Source of the DNA: Lachnospiraceae bacterium XBB2008 | GTDB lineage: Bacteria; Bacillota; Clostridia; Lachnospirales; Lachnospiraceae | DNA length: 64,000 nucleotides | Assembly: GCA_900102235.1 (NCBI GenBank) | Contig: FMVL01000005.1 | Span: 372,001-436,000 of the forward strand | Direction: 5' to 3' | Shown: positions 36,262 through 47,147 of the stretch, in pieces | Layout: every line of letters starts with the position of its first letter | Position numbering within the stretch: position 1 is the stretch's first letter | Notes under the pieces: model-generated | Databases searched by the model: none | What the model was told of the DNA's origin: nothing | The model's input: the letters and a program-made list of their open reading frames with translations, nothing else | Made by a program: the position numbers and the translations under genes

Positions 36262-37935
36262 ATGTTGAATTATAAGAGATACCAAAAAAATCCCGTAGTG
36301 GATTATCCCGAAAGGGAATGGCCGAACAAGGAGATAACAAAGGCACCCATATGGTGCAGCGTGGACTTGAGAGACGGTAATCAGGCCCTTATCGATCCGA
36401 TGGTCGTTGATGAGAAGATCGAGTTTTTCCAGTATCTTGCCAAACTCGGATTCAGAGAGATCGAGGTCGGATTCCCGGCTGCCAGCCAGATCGAGTTTGA
36501 TTTCCTGAGACAGCTTATCGACCGTAAACTGGTTGATGATGACATGAAGGTTCAGGTCCTCACGCAGTGCAGAGAGGAACTTCTCGACAGAACATTTGAG
36601 TCTATCGAAGGATGCTCTCAGGCGATAGTTCACATCTATAATTCGACATCCACTCTTCAGCGTGATGTAGTCTTTAACATGGACCGTGAGCAGATCAAGA
36701 ACATCGCGATCGAAGGTGTCCGCATGGTCAAAAAACATGCGGAGAACTTTCCCGGCAAGATCATACTGGAATACTCTCCCGAGAGTTTCACCGGCACCGA
36801 ACTTGACTATGCTCTCGAGGTATGTGATGCGGTGGTTGCAGAGTGGGGTGCCACTCCCGAAAACCCGATCATAATAAATCTTCCCTCGACTGTCGAGATG
36901 ACCACTCCGAACGTTTTTGCAGACCGCATAGAATGGATGAGCAAGCATCTGGCCAACAGAGAGTCGATCATCTTAAGCGTACATCCTCACAATGACAGAG
37001 GTACCGGTGTTGCAAGCGCGGAGCTCGCGATCCTTGCAGGTGCCGACAGAGTCGAAGGTACTCTTTTCGGTAACGGTGAACGTACCGGTAATGTGGACAT
37101 ACTCAATATCGCATATAACATGTTCAGTCAGGGCATCGATCCCGAGCTTGCGATCGAGAACGTAAATGAGTCGATAGAGATATACGAAAGATGCTGCAAG
37201 ATCCCGGTTCATCCGAGACACCCTTATGCCGGCAAACTGGTATTTACCGCTTTCTCCGGATCGCATCAGGACGCGATCAACAAGGGAGTCAAGGCGATGA
37301 AGGAGCGCGGAGGAGATCACTGGCAGGTTCCTTATCTGCCGATCGATCCTGCGGATATAGGCAGGGAGTACGAGCCCATCGTGCGTATCAATTCCCAGTC
37401 CGGCAAGGGCGGAGTCGCATTCATCATGGATACCTATTTCGGATTCAAACTTCCGAAGAGCATGCACAGAGAGTTTGCGAACGTCATCCAGCTCATATCC
37501 GAGAAGCAGGGTGAGGTTTCACCCGAACAGATCATGCAGGCATTCAGAGATGAGTATCTTGACAAGAAAGAACCCATTCACTTCCGCAAGCTGAAAGTGG
37601 ATGACTTAAGCGATGATATCGATTCCGAATTCGATACATGCGTTCATGTCAGATACACCGACGACGGTGTTGAGAAGTCGTTTGACGCTGTCGGAAACGG
37701 ACCGCTGGATGCTACCGTAAGAGGCATGCGTGAAGTATTCGGATGCAACATCAAGATCCTTGATTACGATGAGCATGCGATCTCGGCAGGTGCCAATTCA
37801 CAGGCTGCCGCTTACATCCATCTGCTCGATGCGGATTCGGGAAGAGCTACCTACGGTGTCGGCGTAAGTTCGAACATAACCAGAGCATCGCTGCGTGCAA
37901 TCTTCTCTGCAATAAACAGACTCGGCATCAGATAA
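36262..37935 (+). CDS. leuA: 2-isopropylmalate synthase
   Basis: This 557-residue enzyme condenses acetyl-CoA with 2-oxoisovalerate in the first step of leucine synthesis. The N-terminal TIM barrel has WCSVDLRDGNQAL, with the Arg-Asp catalytic pair, and the metal-binding SVHPHNDRG. The C-terminal part is the regulatory dimer domain. The length and the WCSVDLRDG form mark the longer type II LeuA (Corynebacterium/Mycobacterium-like). GAGGAG precedes the ATG. No T-box or leader peptide was seen in the short space after the ptsH terminator. Confidence 0.93.
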   Translation: MLNYKRYQKNPVVDYPEREWPNKEITKAPIWCSVDLRDGNQALIDPMVVDEKIEFFQYLAKLGFREIEVGFPAASQIEFDFLRQLIDRKLVDDDMKVQVLTQCREELLDRTFESIEGCSQAIVHIYNSTSTLQRDVVFNMDREQIKNIAIEGVRMVKKHAENFPGKIILEYSPESFTGTELDYALEVCDAVVAEWGATPENPIIINLPSTVEMTTPNVFADRIEWMSKHLANRESIILSVHPHNDRGTGVASAELAILAGADRVEGTLFGNGERTGNVDILNIAYNMFSQGIDPELAIENVNESIEIYERCCKIPVHPRHPYAGKLVFTAFSGSHQDAINKGVKAMKERGGDHWQVPYLPIDPADIGREYEPIVRINSQSGKGGVAFIMDTYFGFKLPKSMHREFANVIQLISEKQGEVSPEQIMQAFRDEYLDKKEPIHFRKLKVDDLSDDIDSEFDTCVHVRYTDDGVEKSFDAVGNGPLDATVRGMREVFGCNIKILDYDEHAISAGANSQAAAYIHLLDADSGRATYGVGVSSNITRASLRAIFSAINRLGIR

Positions 37936-37950
37936 TAATCGGAGGTCAAT

Positions 37951-38802
37951 ATGAATAAGATCATAGTCACCGGCGCGAACGGACAACTCGGAAGAGCAGT
38001 CAATATCGAGTATTCGGGAAGGGATGATTTTGAACTCGTAAATACCGATGTGGCCGAACTGGATATCACGGACATAGATGCGGTACAGTCTTTTGTCCGG
38101 GAGATCAAACCCTATGCGATAATCAACTGTGCGGCACATACCAATGTGGACGCATGCGAGACACAGGTTGATCTTGCGTACCGCATCAATGCGATAGGTC
38201 CCCGCAACCTGGCTATAGCGGCGCGTGAAAACGGTGCCAAACTCATGCACATATCCACGGACTATGTATTTGACGGTCATGGCAGCAAGCCTTACATAGA
38301 GTTTGACGCGACCGGCCCTCAGTCCGTATACGGAGCTTCCAAGCTTGCCGGAGAGAACATGGTAAAACAGTTCGGCGAGCGATTCTATATCGTAAGGACC
38401 GCATGGCTCTACGGTGACGGCAAGAACTTTGCACGCACCATGATGAGGCTTTCCGAAGACCATGATGAGATCCGTGTCGTAAACGATCAGGTGGGATCCC
38501 CTACTTCCGCACGTGAGCTTGCGAAGTGTGTTGTGAGCCTTCTTGATACGGACAACTACGGACTGTTCCACGGAACCTGTGAAGGTGATTGTTCCTGGGC
38601 CGATTTTGCGACCGAAGTATTGAGACTGGCCGGCTCCGACACAAAGATCATACCCATTACCAGCGAAGAATACGGAGCTCCGGCGAACAGACCCAACTAT
38701 TCGATACTTGATAATTATATGCTCAGGCTTACGGGCGGATATACATTTGCGGACTGGCACGATGCCATCGAAGTGTATATGAAGGACGAACTCGCACATT
38801 GA
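37951..38802 (+). CDS. rfbD: dTDP-4-dehydrorhamnose reductase
   Basis: This 283-residue short-chain dehydrogenase performs the last step of dTDP-L-rhamnose synthesis. NADPH binding is by VTGANGQLGRAV (residues 5-16), DxDxTD-like ELDITD follows, and the catalytic YGASK and the STDYVFDG segment are present. It opens the polysaccharide cluster; the rfbA, rfbB and rfbC partners are not in the window and must lie elsewhere. CGGAGG precedes the ATG. Confidence 0.88.
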   Translation: MNKIIVTGANGQLGRAVNIEYSGRDDFELVNTDVAELDITDIDAVQSFVREIKPYAIINCAAHTNVDACETQVDLAYRINAIGPRNLAIAARENGAKLMHISTDYVFDGHGSKPYIEFDATGPQSVYGASKLAGENMVKQFGERFYIVRTAWLYGDGKNFARTMMRLSEDHDEIRVVNDQVGSPTSARELAKCVVSLLDTDNYGLFHGTCEGDCSWADFATEVLRLAGSDTKIIPITSEEYGAPANRPNYSILDNYMLRLTGGYTFADWHDAIEVYMKDELAH

Positions 38803-38806
38803 TCTG

Positions 38807-39280
38807 ATGGAGCTTATCAATACACTTTTAAATAACCATATCCTGATCTGCGGCTGTTCCTGCTGGATCATCGCACAGATTATCAAGACGATCGTATATC
38901 TGATCGTGAACAAAGAGTTCAGGGTAGAGCGCCTCATAGGTGACGGCGGCATGCCCAGCTGTCACTCGGCTACCGTTGCGGGGCTCGCTACCGCAGTCGC
39001 TTTTTCGGAAGGGCTGGGAAGCACCGCATTTGCCATCACTTTCTTTTTGGCTATAATAGTTATGCATGATGCGATGGGTGTCAGACAGGAGACGGGCAAA
39101 CAGGCGCGCATCATCAACGATATCGTGACCGAGATCACGGAACGCGGAATGTCGGTCATGTCCATGTCACCCGATGAAAGACTCAAGGAATTCGTAGGAC
39201 ATACGGGCTTTCAGGTATGCGTCGGAGCCGTCATCGGAGTGATAGTGGCGATCGCGGAATATATGCTGATATTTAAGTAA
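38807..39280 (+). CDS. Divergent PAP2 (DUF212) family membrane protein
   Basis: This 157-residue membrane protein resembles the acid-phosphatase-like DUF212/divergent PAP2 family. The conserved GGMPSCHSA segment is followed by several hydrophobic helices and MHDAMGVRQETGKQA. Related members include YuiD of Bacillus. It may act on phospholipid or polyprenyl phosphates, which would fit the polysaccharide cluster. It starts 4 bases after the rfbD stop without a clear ribosome site, so it is likely to be coupled. Confidence 0.85.
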   Translation: MELINTLLNNHILICGCSCWIIAQIIKTIVYLIVNKEFRVERLIGDGGMPSCHSATVAGLATAVAFSEGLGSTAFAITFFLAIIVMHDAMGVRQETGKQARIINDIVTEITERGMSVMSMSPDERLKEFVGHTGFQVCVGAVIGVIVAIAEYMLIFK

Positions 39281-39307
39281 TCAATAAGAGGATAAAGGAG
39301 ATCATTT

Positions 39308-40372
39308 ATGAGAAATGTTGCATTGATCACGGGAGTTACCGGACAGGACGGATCATATCTTGCAGAGCTTCTGCTCGAAAAGGGATATGAGGTTCACGGT
39401 CTTGTCAGAAGGCATTCCATAAGCAATACGGCAAGGATCGATCATATCATCCGATCGGAATATAATAACGTAAAGTTTTTCCTTCACTATTGCGATACCA
39501 CGGACTCAAGCAATCTTATGCGTCTCGTGGCCGAGATCAAGCCTACCGAGGTATACAACCTTGCGGCACAGTCACATGTGGGCATCTCTTTTGAAGTTCC
39601 CGAATATACCGCTGAGGCGACGGGCGTCAGCACTCTTAAGCTGCTTGAAGCTCTCCGCGTAAACGGCGGCACCTGCAGATATTATCAGGCGTCCACATCG
39701 GAACTTTTCGGAGGACTTCCGGAGACCGCTCCTCAGAGTGAGAAGACTCCGTTCCATCCGATGAGCCCTTACGGAGTGGCCAAGCTTTACTCATACTGGA
39801 TCACCGTAAACTACAGAGAGTCGTATAACATGTTCGCATGCAACGGTATTCTGTTTAATCACGAATCACCCAGACGCGGTGAGAATTTTGTGACCCGTAA
39901 GATCACTCTGGCGATCGCCAATATCCTTGCGGGAAATCAGGAAAAGCTTTCTCTCGGAAACATGAACGCCAAGAGAGACTGGGGCTTTGCCGGTGACTAT
40001 GTGGAAGGTATGTGGCGCATACTTCAGAATGATGTTCCGAAGGATTTCGTGCTGGCCACCAATGAGACTCACACGGTAAGACAGTTTGTTGAAGCCGCTT
40101 TCGGTGAACTCGGCATCTCCATCCGCTGGGAAGGCGAGGGAGTTAACGAGAAGGGCTATGATGCCGAGACCGGAAGACTGCTCGTGGATGTCAATCCGGA
40201 GTTCTACAGACCCGCTGAGGTTGAGTTCCTCTGGGGCGATTCTTCACTTGCCGAAAAAGAACTCGGCTGGAAGCGTAAGACCGATTTCGCAGGTCTTGTC
40301 AAGATGATGATGGATGCTGACATGCGTGCGATCGTCGGAATGAGTTGTGAGGAATATAAGAAAAGCAGATGA
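39308..40372 (+). CDS. gmd: GDP-mannose 4,6-dehydratase
   Basis: This 354-residue enzyme converts GDP-D-mannose to GDP-4-keto-6-deoxymannose, the first step to GDP-L-fucose. NAD(P) binding is by [17 protein letters not shown] at the N-terminus, with the catalytic YGVAK and [20 protein letters not shown] characteristic of GMD. It overlaps the following membrane-protein gene by 4 bases. The GDP-fucose synthase gene follows at 42093, completing the route. GATAAAGGAG precedes the ATG. Confidence 0.95.
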   Translation: MRNVALITGVTGQDGSYLAELLLEKGYEVHGLVRRHSISNTARIDHIIRSEYNNVKFFLHYCDTTDSSNLMRLVAEIKPTEVYNLAAQSHVGISFEVPEYTAEATGVSTLKLLEALRVNGGTCRYYQASTSELFGGLPETAPQSEKTPFHPMSPYGVAKLYSYWITVNYRESYNMFACNGILFNHESPRRGENFVTRKITLAIANILAGNQEKLSLGNMNAKRDWGFAGDYVEGMWRILQNDVPKDFVLATNETHTVRQFVEAAFGELGISIRWEGEGVNEKGYDAETGRLLVDVNPEFYRPAEVEFLWGDSSLAEKELGWKRKTDFAGLVKMMMDADMRAIVGMSCEEYKKSR

Positions 40373-42072
40373 TCTCTGTTCTTCTGATATGGATATATAT
40401 GATCGTCACGATCGGTACCGCAGGGCTGCTTACGGCATGCATGTCGAAGCGCCTGCTCGGCTACCGGCCGCATGATCCGATGGCGTGCCTTCTGTCCGGT
40501 CTGGTCGCTGTGACCGTATATGCGCAGGTTTGGAGCCTGTTTGGCGGAGTAGGTATCGCAGCCAATATATGTTTATGTGTAATTCTTGCCGTCTGTGCGT
40601 TCGTCTTCAGGCGGCCTCTTACGTTAACGGCACGTGATGCAACAGATCCCGCTTTCTCTCACCGTGCATATATTTCTGTCGCATTTATCATAATGATCGT
40701 GATGGCATACGGCGCATCGCACGGCATGATGCATTACGATACCGGACTCTATCATGCTCAGGCGATCCGGTGGATCGAGGAATTCGGATCCGTTCCGGGA
40801 CTGGCCAATCTGCATACCAGACTCGGGTATAATTCATCCGCATTCGTCCTGAATGCGTTATACAGTTTTTCACCGACCGGTCAGTCATTTCATGTGACCG
40901 GAGCATTCTGTGCACTGATCCTTGCGTGTGAATGCGTGCTTCCACTCGTTACCCAAAAATCTTCTTTGATAAGCGTATCCGGTTTCTGCCGTGTAATGGG
41001 ACTGTATTATCTCTTTACGATATATGACGAGATGGTATCGCCCGCATCGGACTATTACATGGTCTGCCTTGCGTTCGTTCTTGTCATACGCTGGATCGAT
41101 GCGGGAGAAAAAGCGGATGCGTCCGGACAGTGCTGCATGCTGTCGTTCCTTGCGGCTTTTATCCTGACGGTAAAACTCTCCGGTGTGCTGTTCATATTGC
41201 TGGCTGTGATACCGGCGGTGACTCTGATAAGATCACACCGCTTAAAAGAGTTTGTATTGTGCATATTGACCGGCATCGTGACGGTATGTCCTTACCTGAT
41301 CAGAAACGCATATCTTTCGGGCTGGCTTTTGTATCCTTCGGTCACGATAGACCTGTTTGACTTTGACTGGAAAGTACCTGTCGACATCGCTTCCTACGAC
41401 TATAAGGAGATACAGGTTTACGGCAGGGGATTTACGGACGTTTCGCGGTACGATGATCCCGTGACGGCGTGGTTTCCGGACTGGCTCCGTGCAAGACCTC
41501 TCACCGATCGTATCTTAATCTGCGCCGCTATAGTCGGAGTAGTGTACTTTGTGATAAAATGTATATGTTATGTGTGCCTGAGGAAAAAAGAAAACTTCGG
41601 GTCGCAGAACGTATATCAGCTCTATACTGAAGGCGTTGTGTGCGCGGGATTTTTATTCTGGCTTCTGACCTCGCCGCTCATGCGATACGGATGCCTGTAT
41701 GTGTACCTGTGTGATGCGGTTATCTGGGGCGGAGTGCTGGTCCGTATTCTCACCGGACATATCCGGCTGATGAGGATCATGTATGCTGCGCTGGCGCTTT
41801 TGCTGGTGTATAAGAGCTGCATGCTGGTCATCGAATCGGTTCGCGTTTACAGATCGGATACCTGGATCAGGCAGCAGGACTACGACAGGTTCGATGTGCA
41901 TGCATATGAGCTGAGCGATGATACCGGAACATACACGCTTGAGTTTTATGCGCCGGATTCCGGAGACTGCGCGGGATATGATGCATTTCCCTCATCTCCC
42001 TGGGACATGGACGGGATGATCGTTTTGCGCGGACGTGATATAAATAACGGATTTAAGAATGATCCGAGATAA
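40369..42072 (+). CDS. Large multipass membrane protein (LIC_10190-like)
   Basis: This 567-residue protein has about ten to twelve hydrophobic helices. A conserved-type loop, [19 protein letters not shown], followed by [17 protein letters not shown], sits after the fourth or fifth helix and resembles the uncharacterised LIC_10190 family of polysaccharide loci, which has glycosyltransferase-like (GT-C) topology. It lies between gmd and fcl and overlaps gmd by 4 bases. A transferase or other membrane role in polymer assembly is likely. A flippase is less likely by its loop structure. Confidence 0.65.
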   Translation: MISVLLIWIYMIVTIGTAGLLTACMSKRLLGYRPHDPMACLLSGLVAVTVYAQVWSLFGGVGIAANICLCVILAVCAFVFRRPLTLTARDATDPAFSHRAYISVAFIIMIVMAYGASHGMMHYDTGLYHAQAIRWIEEFGSVPGLANLHTRLGYNSSAFVLNALYSFSPTGQSFHVTGAFCALILACECVLPLVTQKSSLISVSGFCRVMGLYYLFTIYDEMVSPASDYYMVCLAFVLVIRWIDAGEKADASGQCCMLSFLAAFILTVKLSGVLFILLAVIPAVTLIRSHRLKEFVLCILTGIVTVCPYLIRNAYLSGWLLYPSVTIDLFDFDWKVPVDIASYDYKEIQVYGRGFTDVSRYDDPVTAWFPDWLRARPLTDRILICAAIVGVVYFVIKCICYVCLRKKENFGSQNVYQLYTEGVVCAGFLFWLLTSPLMRYGCLYVYLCDAVIWGGVLVRILTGHIRLMRIMYAALALLLVYKSCMLVIESVRVYRSDTWIRQQDYDRFDVHAYELSDDTGTYTLEFYAPDSGDCAGYDAFPSSPWDMDGMIVLRGRDINNGFKNDPR

Positions 42073-42092
42073 AGATACTGATGGAGGACAAC

Positions 42093-43037
42093 ATGATAGG
42101 ACATAATGACAAGATATATGTGGCGGGACACAGAGGACTGGTAGGATCTGCGATAGTCAGAAATCTGGAATCCAAGGGTTATACCAATATCATCGGAAGG
42201 ACACATAAGGAACTGGATCTGACCGATCAGGCAGCGGTCCGTGCGTTTTTTGATGAGGAAAAACCGGATGTGGTCGTGCTCGCTGCAGCCAAGGTGGGCG
42301 GCATCAATGCCAACAATACCCAGCCCGCGATGTTCGCATACGAGAACATGCAGATCCAGTGCAACATCATCAACGAGAGCCATAAGCATAACGTTAAGAA
42401 ACTGCTTTTCCTCGGAAGCACATGCATATATCCCAGAATGGCTCCCCAGCCGATCCCTGAGGACGCGCTTCTGACAGGACCTCTCGAGACGACCAACGAG
42501 GCATATGCGATCGCCAAGATTTCCGGCCTTGAGATGTGCAAGTTCTATAAGAGACAGTACGGCGACGATTATATCAGCTGCATGCCGACCAATCTTTACG
42601 GCCCCCATGACAATTATGATCTGAGCGGTTCACATGTAATGCCCGCCATGATCCGTAAGTTCCATGAGGCCAAAGTGAACGGAAATCCCACGGTCGAATT
42701 ATGGGGAACGGGTACTCCTTTAAGAGAGTTCCTCTATGTTGACGACATGGCCGATGCGTGTGTTTTCCTTCTGGAGAATTATGACGGGGAGCAGCATGTT
42801 AATATCGGTACCGGCAAGGAAGTATCCATAAAGGAACTCGCCGAGACGGTGAAGAAGACAGTCGGTTATGAAGGCGAGATCGTATGGAACAAAGACATGC
42901 CCGACGGTACTCCGAGGAAGCTTACCGATGTGACCAAACTGCACAGCCTCGGCTGGAAGCATAAGGTGGATCTCGAAGAGGGCGTGAAACTGGCTTACGA
43001 GTGGTTCAAGGAAAACGTCGATCAGGCGAGAATGTGA
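42093..43037 (+). CDS. fcl: GDP-L-fucose synthase
   Basis: This 314-residue epimerase-reductase of the SDR family turns the Gmd product into GDP-L-fucose. [11 protein letters not shown] is the nucleotide loop, SSTCIYP-like [10 protein letters not shown] carries the catalytic Ser region, and [16 protein letters not shown] gives the Tyr-Lys pair. The ATG at 42093 is fixed by TGGAGG just upstream; the ATG at 42081 would include that site. It pairs with gmd. Confidence 0.94.
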   Translation: MIGHNDKIYVAGHRGLVGSAIVRNLESKGYTNIIGRTHKELDLTDQAAVRAFFDEEKPDVVVLAAAKVGGINANNTQPAMFAYENMQIQCNIINESHKHNVKKLLFLGSTCIYPRMAPQPIPEDALLTGPLETTNEAYAIAKISGLEMCKFYKRQYGDDYISCMPTNLYGPHDNYDLSGSHVMPAMIRKFHEAKVNGNPTVELWGTGTPLREFLYVDDMADACVFLLENYDGEQHVNIGTGKEVSIKELAETVKKTVGYEGEIVWNKDMPDGTPRKLTDVTKLHSLGWKHKVDLEEGVKLAYEWFKENVDQARM

Positions 43038-43050
43038 TTTCGGGGTGGTT

Positions 43051-43980
43051 ATGCGTACTATCAGTATCGTGGTTCCGTGCTATAACGAAGAGGAGAATGT
43101 TCGCGTATTCTATGATGAACTGATGAAGAACGCGGATTTCTTTGAGGAGAAGGATCTGGTGCCCGAGATCATCTACATCGATGACGGATCGAAGGATAAC
43201 ACCGTTTCTCAGATACGTGCGCTCGCCGAAGAGGATCCGCACGTACACATGGTCTCTTTCTCCCGTAATTTCGGCAAAGAAGCAGGCCTCTATGCCGGAC
43301 TTAAGAAGTCGACGGGTGAGTTTGTGGTCACAATGGATGTCGATCTTCAGGATCCCCCTTCACTTCTCCCCGAGATGTTCGGATATATCGAAGAAGGCTA
43401 TGAATCGGTAGCCACACGCCGTGTATCGCGAAAAGGCGAACCCCCGATCAGATCTTTTTTTGCCAGAAGGTTTTACCGTCTGATCAACCGCATGTCCAAA
43501 ACCGAGATAGTGGACGGCGCAAGAGACTACCGTCTCATGACCAGAAAGTTTGTCGATGCTGTACTTGAACTGAAGGAGTATAACCGCTTCACCAAAGGCA
43601 TATTCAGCTGGGTCGGATATGAGACCAGATGGATAGAATTCGAGAATGTCGAGCGCATCAAGGGTGAGACCAAGTGGTCGTTCTGGAAGCTGTTCATATA
43701 TGCAATAGACGGGATCGTAGCATTTACGACGGCACCGCTTGCCATTGCATCATTCATGGGAGTGCTGTTCTGCGTGCTGGCGTTCGTACTCATAATCGTT
43801 ACCATCGTGCGCAAGACTCTGTTCGGAGATCCCACGTCCGGATGGCCTTCGCTTGTCTGCATCATTTCCCTGATAAGCGGAGTGCAGCTGTTCTGTCTCG
43901 GGATCATAGGCCAGTATATGGCTAAGACCTATATGGAAGTTAAGAACAGACCGCAGTATCTGATCAGGGATGAATTTTGA
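43051..43980 (+). CDS. Family 2 glycosyltransferase, DPM/GtrB type
   Basis: This roughly 309-residue protein has the GT-A domain opening ISIVVPCYNEEENV, the DxD in VTMDVDLQDPP and two C-terminal membrane helices (about 225-295). This is the layout of polyprenyl-phosphate mannose/glucose synthases such as GtrB. It probably makes a lipid-linked sugar donor for the surface polymer. The ATG at 43051 was chosen; the GTG at 43045 is two codons upstream. The next glycosyltransferase overlaps its stop by one base. Confidence 0.88.
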   Translation: MRTISIVVPCYNEEENVRVFYDELMKNADFFEEKDLVPEIIYIDDGSKDNTVSQIRALAEEDPHVHMVSFSRNFGKEAGLYAGLKKSTGEFVVTMDVDLQDPPSLLPEMFGYIEEGYESVATRRVSRKGEPPIRSFFARRFYRLINRMSKTEIVDGARDYRLMTRKFVDAVLELKEYNRFTKGIFSWVGYETRWIEFENVERIKGETKWSFWKLFIYAIDGIVAFTTAPLAIASFMGVLFCVLAFVLIIVTIVRKTLFGDPTSGWPSLVCIISLISGVQLFCLGIIGQYMAKTYMEVKNRPQYLIRDEF

Positions 43981-44732
43981 TGGTCAGTATTATCGTACCG
44001 GTATACAGGGCAAAAGAATATATCGCGAATACGATCGGCTGCGTAAGGGCTCAGACCTATACCGACTGGGAACTCATCCTGGTCGATGATCATTCGGGCG
44101 ACGGTACGGCGGAAGAAATAAAAAGACTGATCGGCGAACTTGATGATGAGCGGATCAGACTGATCGAATGTGAAGAAAACCACGGTGCGGCGCATGCCAG
44201 AAATACGGGACTGGACAGCGCTCGCGGAAGATATATAGCTTTTCTGGATGCCGATGACGTATGGTACCCGGACAGATTGAAGATCGGGATGGAATACATG
44301 TCAGAACATCCCGGGGCGGGATTTGTTTTTTCGGCATATGAATTCGGAGATGAGAACGCTAAAGGGACCGGACGCATAGTTCATGTTCCGGAGTCTCTGG
44401 ATTATAAACAAGCATTATCACGGACAGTGATATTTACCACAACAACTTTATTTGATACTGAAATAATACCTATAAGTCTCATACACATGCCTCAGGTGGG
44501 GAGCGAGGATACGGCTACCTGGTGGCAGATACTTAGAGCAGGACATACGGCTTACGGCATAGACCGGGTGACCGCCATATACAGAAGACCGGCATCGTCA
44601 TTATCATCCGATAAATCCGTGGCGATCCGGCGCATCTGGAACCTCTACAGGAATGTTGAGCATCTCCCGGTGATCCGGAGTGCGGTGTGCTTTATCGGAT
44701 GGGCTTTCAGGGCAACGCTCAGACGTATCTGA
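43980..44732 (+). CDS. Family 2 glycosyltransferase
   Basis: This 250-residue cytoplasmic GT-A enzyme has SIIVPVYRAKEYI at the start, VDDHSGDGT and the metal-binding DADD in AFLDADDVWYPD, with the typical AARNTGLDSARG-like segment (AAHARNTGLDSARG) before it. It adds one sugar to the growing repeat unit; the donor cannot be told. The ATG shares its A with the stop of the upstream gene. The initiating transferase follows. Confidence 0.88.
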   Translation: MVSIIVPVYRAKEYIANTIGCVRAQTYTDWELILVDDHSGDGTAEEIKRLIGELDDERIRLIECEENHGAAHARNTGLDSARGRYIAFLDADDVWYPDRLKIGMEYMSEHPGAGFVFSAYEFGDENAKGTGRIVHVPESLDYKQALSRTVIFTTTTLFDTEIIPISLIHMPQVGSEDTATWWQILRAGHTAYGIDRVTAIYRRPASSLSSDKSVAIRRIWNLYRNVEHLPVIRSAVCFIGWAFRATLRRI

Positions 44733-44737
44733 TATAT

Positions 44738-46141
44738 ATGAAAAAACTTGAATCGCTGAAAAGAATAATCATACTTCAGCTGTCTTTGATAGGCATTATC
44801 ATAGACACGGCGATATATGCCTGCTTCTGGTTCGGAATGTATTATCCCGTACTGGCTAACAGGGCCAGAGGTCTGAATTATTATTTCAGAGGACACGTTC
44901 TGGTCATCCTCATTTACTTTGTTCTCATACTGTTTTTCACCAGTACTTTCGGAGGACTCAAAGTCGGATATCTGAAACCCGGAGATATCATCTTCAGTCA
45001 GATCTTCGGAATAATCGCCGTTAACGTCATCTCGTTCTTCCAGCTCTCGCTCATGGGCAACTGGCTCGTGCCCGTACGCCCCATGGTATTCTGCTCGTTG
45101 GTTGAGATAGTGTTCAGCATATTCTGGACATTCATGTGCAATTCTTTTTATCACAGAGTATTCCCTCCGAGAAATCTTCTTTTTGTTCACGGTGACAGAT
45201 CCATAGACGATATTCTGAATAAGTTCTCGACCAGACCGGATAAGTATCTGGTACGTGACTCGATGAACATATCCCGGGGTATCGAAGCGGTCAAAGCCGA
45301 AGGCATGAGCGGCCGCTATAACGGCGTGGTCCTCTGGGATATCCCGACATCCGACCGCAATGTGCTTCTTAAGTATTTTTACAGCGTAAACATGCGCGTA
45401 TATATGATGCCCAAGATCCCCGATGTGCTTGTGGCGGGTTCGGATTCTATACATCTTTTTGATACTCCGATCATGCTGACCAGAGAGTATGCTCTGACAG
45501 CGGGACAGAGATTTACCAAGAGAACTATCGATATCGTGTGTGCGCTGCTCCTCGCAGTGATCACTTCGCCCATCATGCTCATCACCGCGATCTGCATCAA
45601 ACTCTACGACGGCGGTCCGGTCCTTTACAGCCAGATAAGATGCACACGTGATCGCAGAGAGTTCAGGATACTTAAGTTCAGGAGCATGAAGACGGATGCG
45701 GAAAAAGACGGAGTAGCCCGCCTTGCATCCAAAGATGACAGCCGCATAACTCCGATCGGTAAATTCATCCGTGCCGTGCGTATAGATGAACTGCCTCAGC
45801 TGTTCAACATCCTTAAAGGCGATATGTCATTCATCGGACCGCGCCCCGAGCGCCCCGAGATCATAGATCAGTATATGGACGAGATGCCCGAGTTCGCTTA
45901 TCGCATGAGAGTAAAAGCGGGTCTTGCCGGCTATGCTCAGGTTTACGGCAGATACAACACGACGCCGTATGACAAACTCAAACTCGATCTTATCTATATA
46001 GAGAATTATTCGGTATGGATGGATATCAAACTGATGATCCTGACACTTAAGATCCTTCTTCAGCCGGAGACTACGGAGGGCGTGGATGATAATCAGATCA
46101 CCGCGATGAAGGCAGCGGAAAATGACGGTCCGGAAAACTGA
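44738..46141 (+). CDS. Initiating polyprenyl sugar-phosphate transferase (Bac_transf)
   Basis: This 467-residue protein links the first sugar-phosphate to undecaprenyl phosphate. About four N-terminal membrane helices and a Rossmann-like middle are followed by the catalytic domain beginning RFTKRTIDIVCA with one membrane helix. The conserved LKFRSMKTDAE, DELPQLFNILKGDMS and GPRPERPE motifs follow. The first sugar could be glucose, galactose or an N-acetyl derivative. It starts just after the preceding glycosyltransferase (6 bases from its stop). Confidence 0.9.
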   Translation: MKKLESLKRIIILQLSLIGIIIDTAIYACFWFGMYYPVLANRARGLNYYFRGHVLVILIYFVLILFFTSTFGGLKVGYLKPGDIIFSQIFGIIAVNVISFFQLSLMGNWLVPVRPMVFCSLVEIVFSIFWTFMCNSFYHRVFPPRNLLFVHGDRSIDDILNKFSTRPDKYLVRDSMNISRGIEAVKAEGMSGRYNGVVLWDIPTSDRNVLLKYFYSVNMRVYMMPKIPDVLVAGSDSIHLFDTPIMLTREYALTAGQRFTKRTIDIVCALLLAVITSPIMLITAICIKLYDGGPVLYSQIRCTRDRREFRILKFRSMKTDAEKDGVARLASKDDSRITPIGKFIRAVRIDELPQLFNILKGDMSFIGPRPERPEIIDQYMDEMPEFAYRMRVKAGLAGYAQVYGRYNTTPYDKLKLDLIYIENYSVWMDIKLMILTLKILLQPETTEGVDDNQITAMKAAENDGPEN

Positions 46142-46156
46142 TCCGGCGGAGAGATT

Positions 46157-47146
46157 ATGGGCAACGCAGTGAAGAATAAAGATATGAACGGATATTGGAG
46201 AGCGGGAATCGATTCCAGAAAAACTGCTCTTCTTTTTGTGCGCGATCTGTGGAAGGTGATCCTCGCCGCTTTGGCGGGAGCGATCCTGGGAGTGCTCATT
46301 TACCTCGGATATCATGCTGTGGCAGTCGGACCCGAGTACAAAGCTTACAGTGAATTCTATCTGGATTTTGCCATTATGGAGAATGGCGCCGCATACGATT
46401 ACTACAATGGTTATACCTGGAACGATCTGATGACTACGGACATCATCGCTGACCGTACGCTTGCAAACCTGGGCGGAAAAGCGGATATCGCCAAGCTCGA
46501 ACAGGTTACGCGCGCGGATATCTTTTCGGATATCAGACTGCTCACTGTAACCATCACCGATACCGATGAGACCCTCTGCAGGGAGATCCAGACCGCGACC
46601 GAAAATGCGCTGGTCAGCTTCGGAGAAGATGCGAAGGAATTTGAGAAGATAACACTGATCAAGACTGTAACTCCCGAACGGATGATAACCGATGACAGAA
46701 CGCCTCAGGCGGCTATGCTCGGTGCGATCATCGGTCTCATTCTTTCGATCATCATATTACAGTTTATATACACGCTTGATGATTCGGTCAGAGTAGCATC
46801 CGACTTGGCTGGTACGGGACTTGAACTTAAAGGTATCCGTACGAAAAATAAAAATGAGGCGCTCGAATCAAGACTGAACGCTGTCTTCGCGGAAGACTCA
46901 GGATCGGAAGAAGAACTCTTCCATATCGATGCAGCTGCTTTTCAGAATACCGAAGAGGAACTGCCCAAAGTTCCGGCAGGATCTTCGGCAGTAGTGGATG
47001 TCCCTTACGGCAAAGTTACGACATCCGCACTTAAGTTACTCGCTGACAGGCTTAAAGCTTCGGGAACGGAACCGGAAGGATGCATCATCACGGATGCCGA
47101 TGAGAAGTTCCTTAAAGCTTATTATTCATTCGTACCCAAGGGATAA
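46157..47146 (+). CDS. Wzz-like polysaccharide chain-length protein
   Basis: This 329-residue protein has two membrane helices (about 33-55 and 183-205) around an extracellular domain, the co-polymerase (Wzz/YveK) layout. The cytoplasmic tail, after about residue 215, contains VVDVPYGKVTTSALKLLADR and ends GCIITDADEKFLKAYY. It resembles the end of a BY-kinase-like domain without Walker motifs. It probably controls polymer length with the EpsG-like polymerase. A CGGAGAG site precedes the ATG. Confidence 0.75.
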   Translation: MGNAVKNKDMNGYWRAGIDSRKTALLFVRDLWKVILAALAGAILGVLIYLGYHAVAVGPEYKAYSEFYLDFAIMENGAAYDYYNGYTWNDLMTTDIIADRTLANLGGKADIAKLEQVTRADIFSDIRLLTVTITDTDETLCREIQTATENALVSFGEDAKEFEKITLIKTVTPERMITDDRTPQAAMLGAIIGLILSIIILQFIYTLDDSVRVASDLAGTGLELKGIRTKNKNEALESRLNAVFAEDSGSEEELFHIDAAAFQNTEEELPKVPAGSSAVVDVPYGKVTTSALKLLADRLKASGTEPEGCIITDADEKFLKAYYSFVPKG

Positions 47147-47147
47147 G

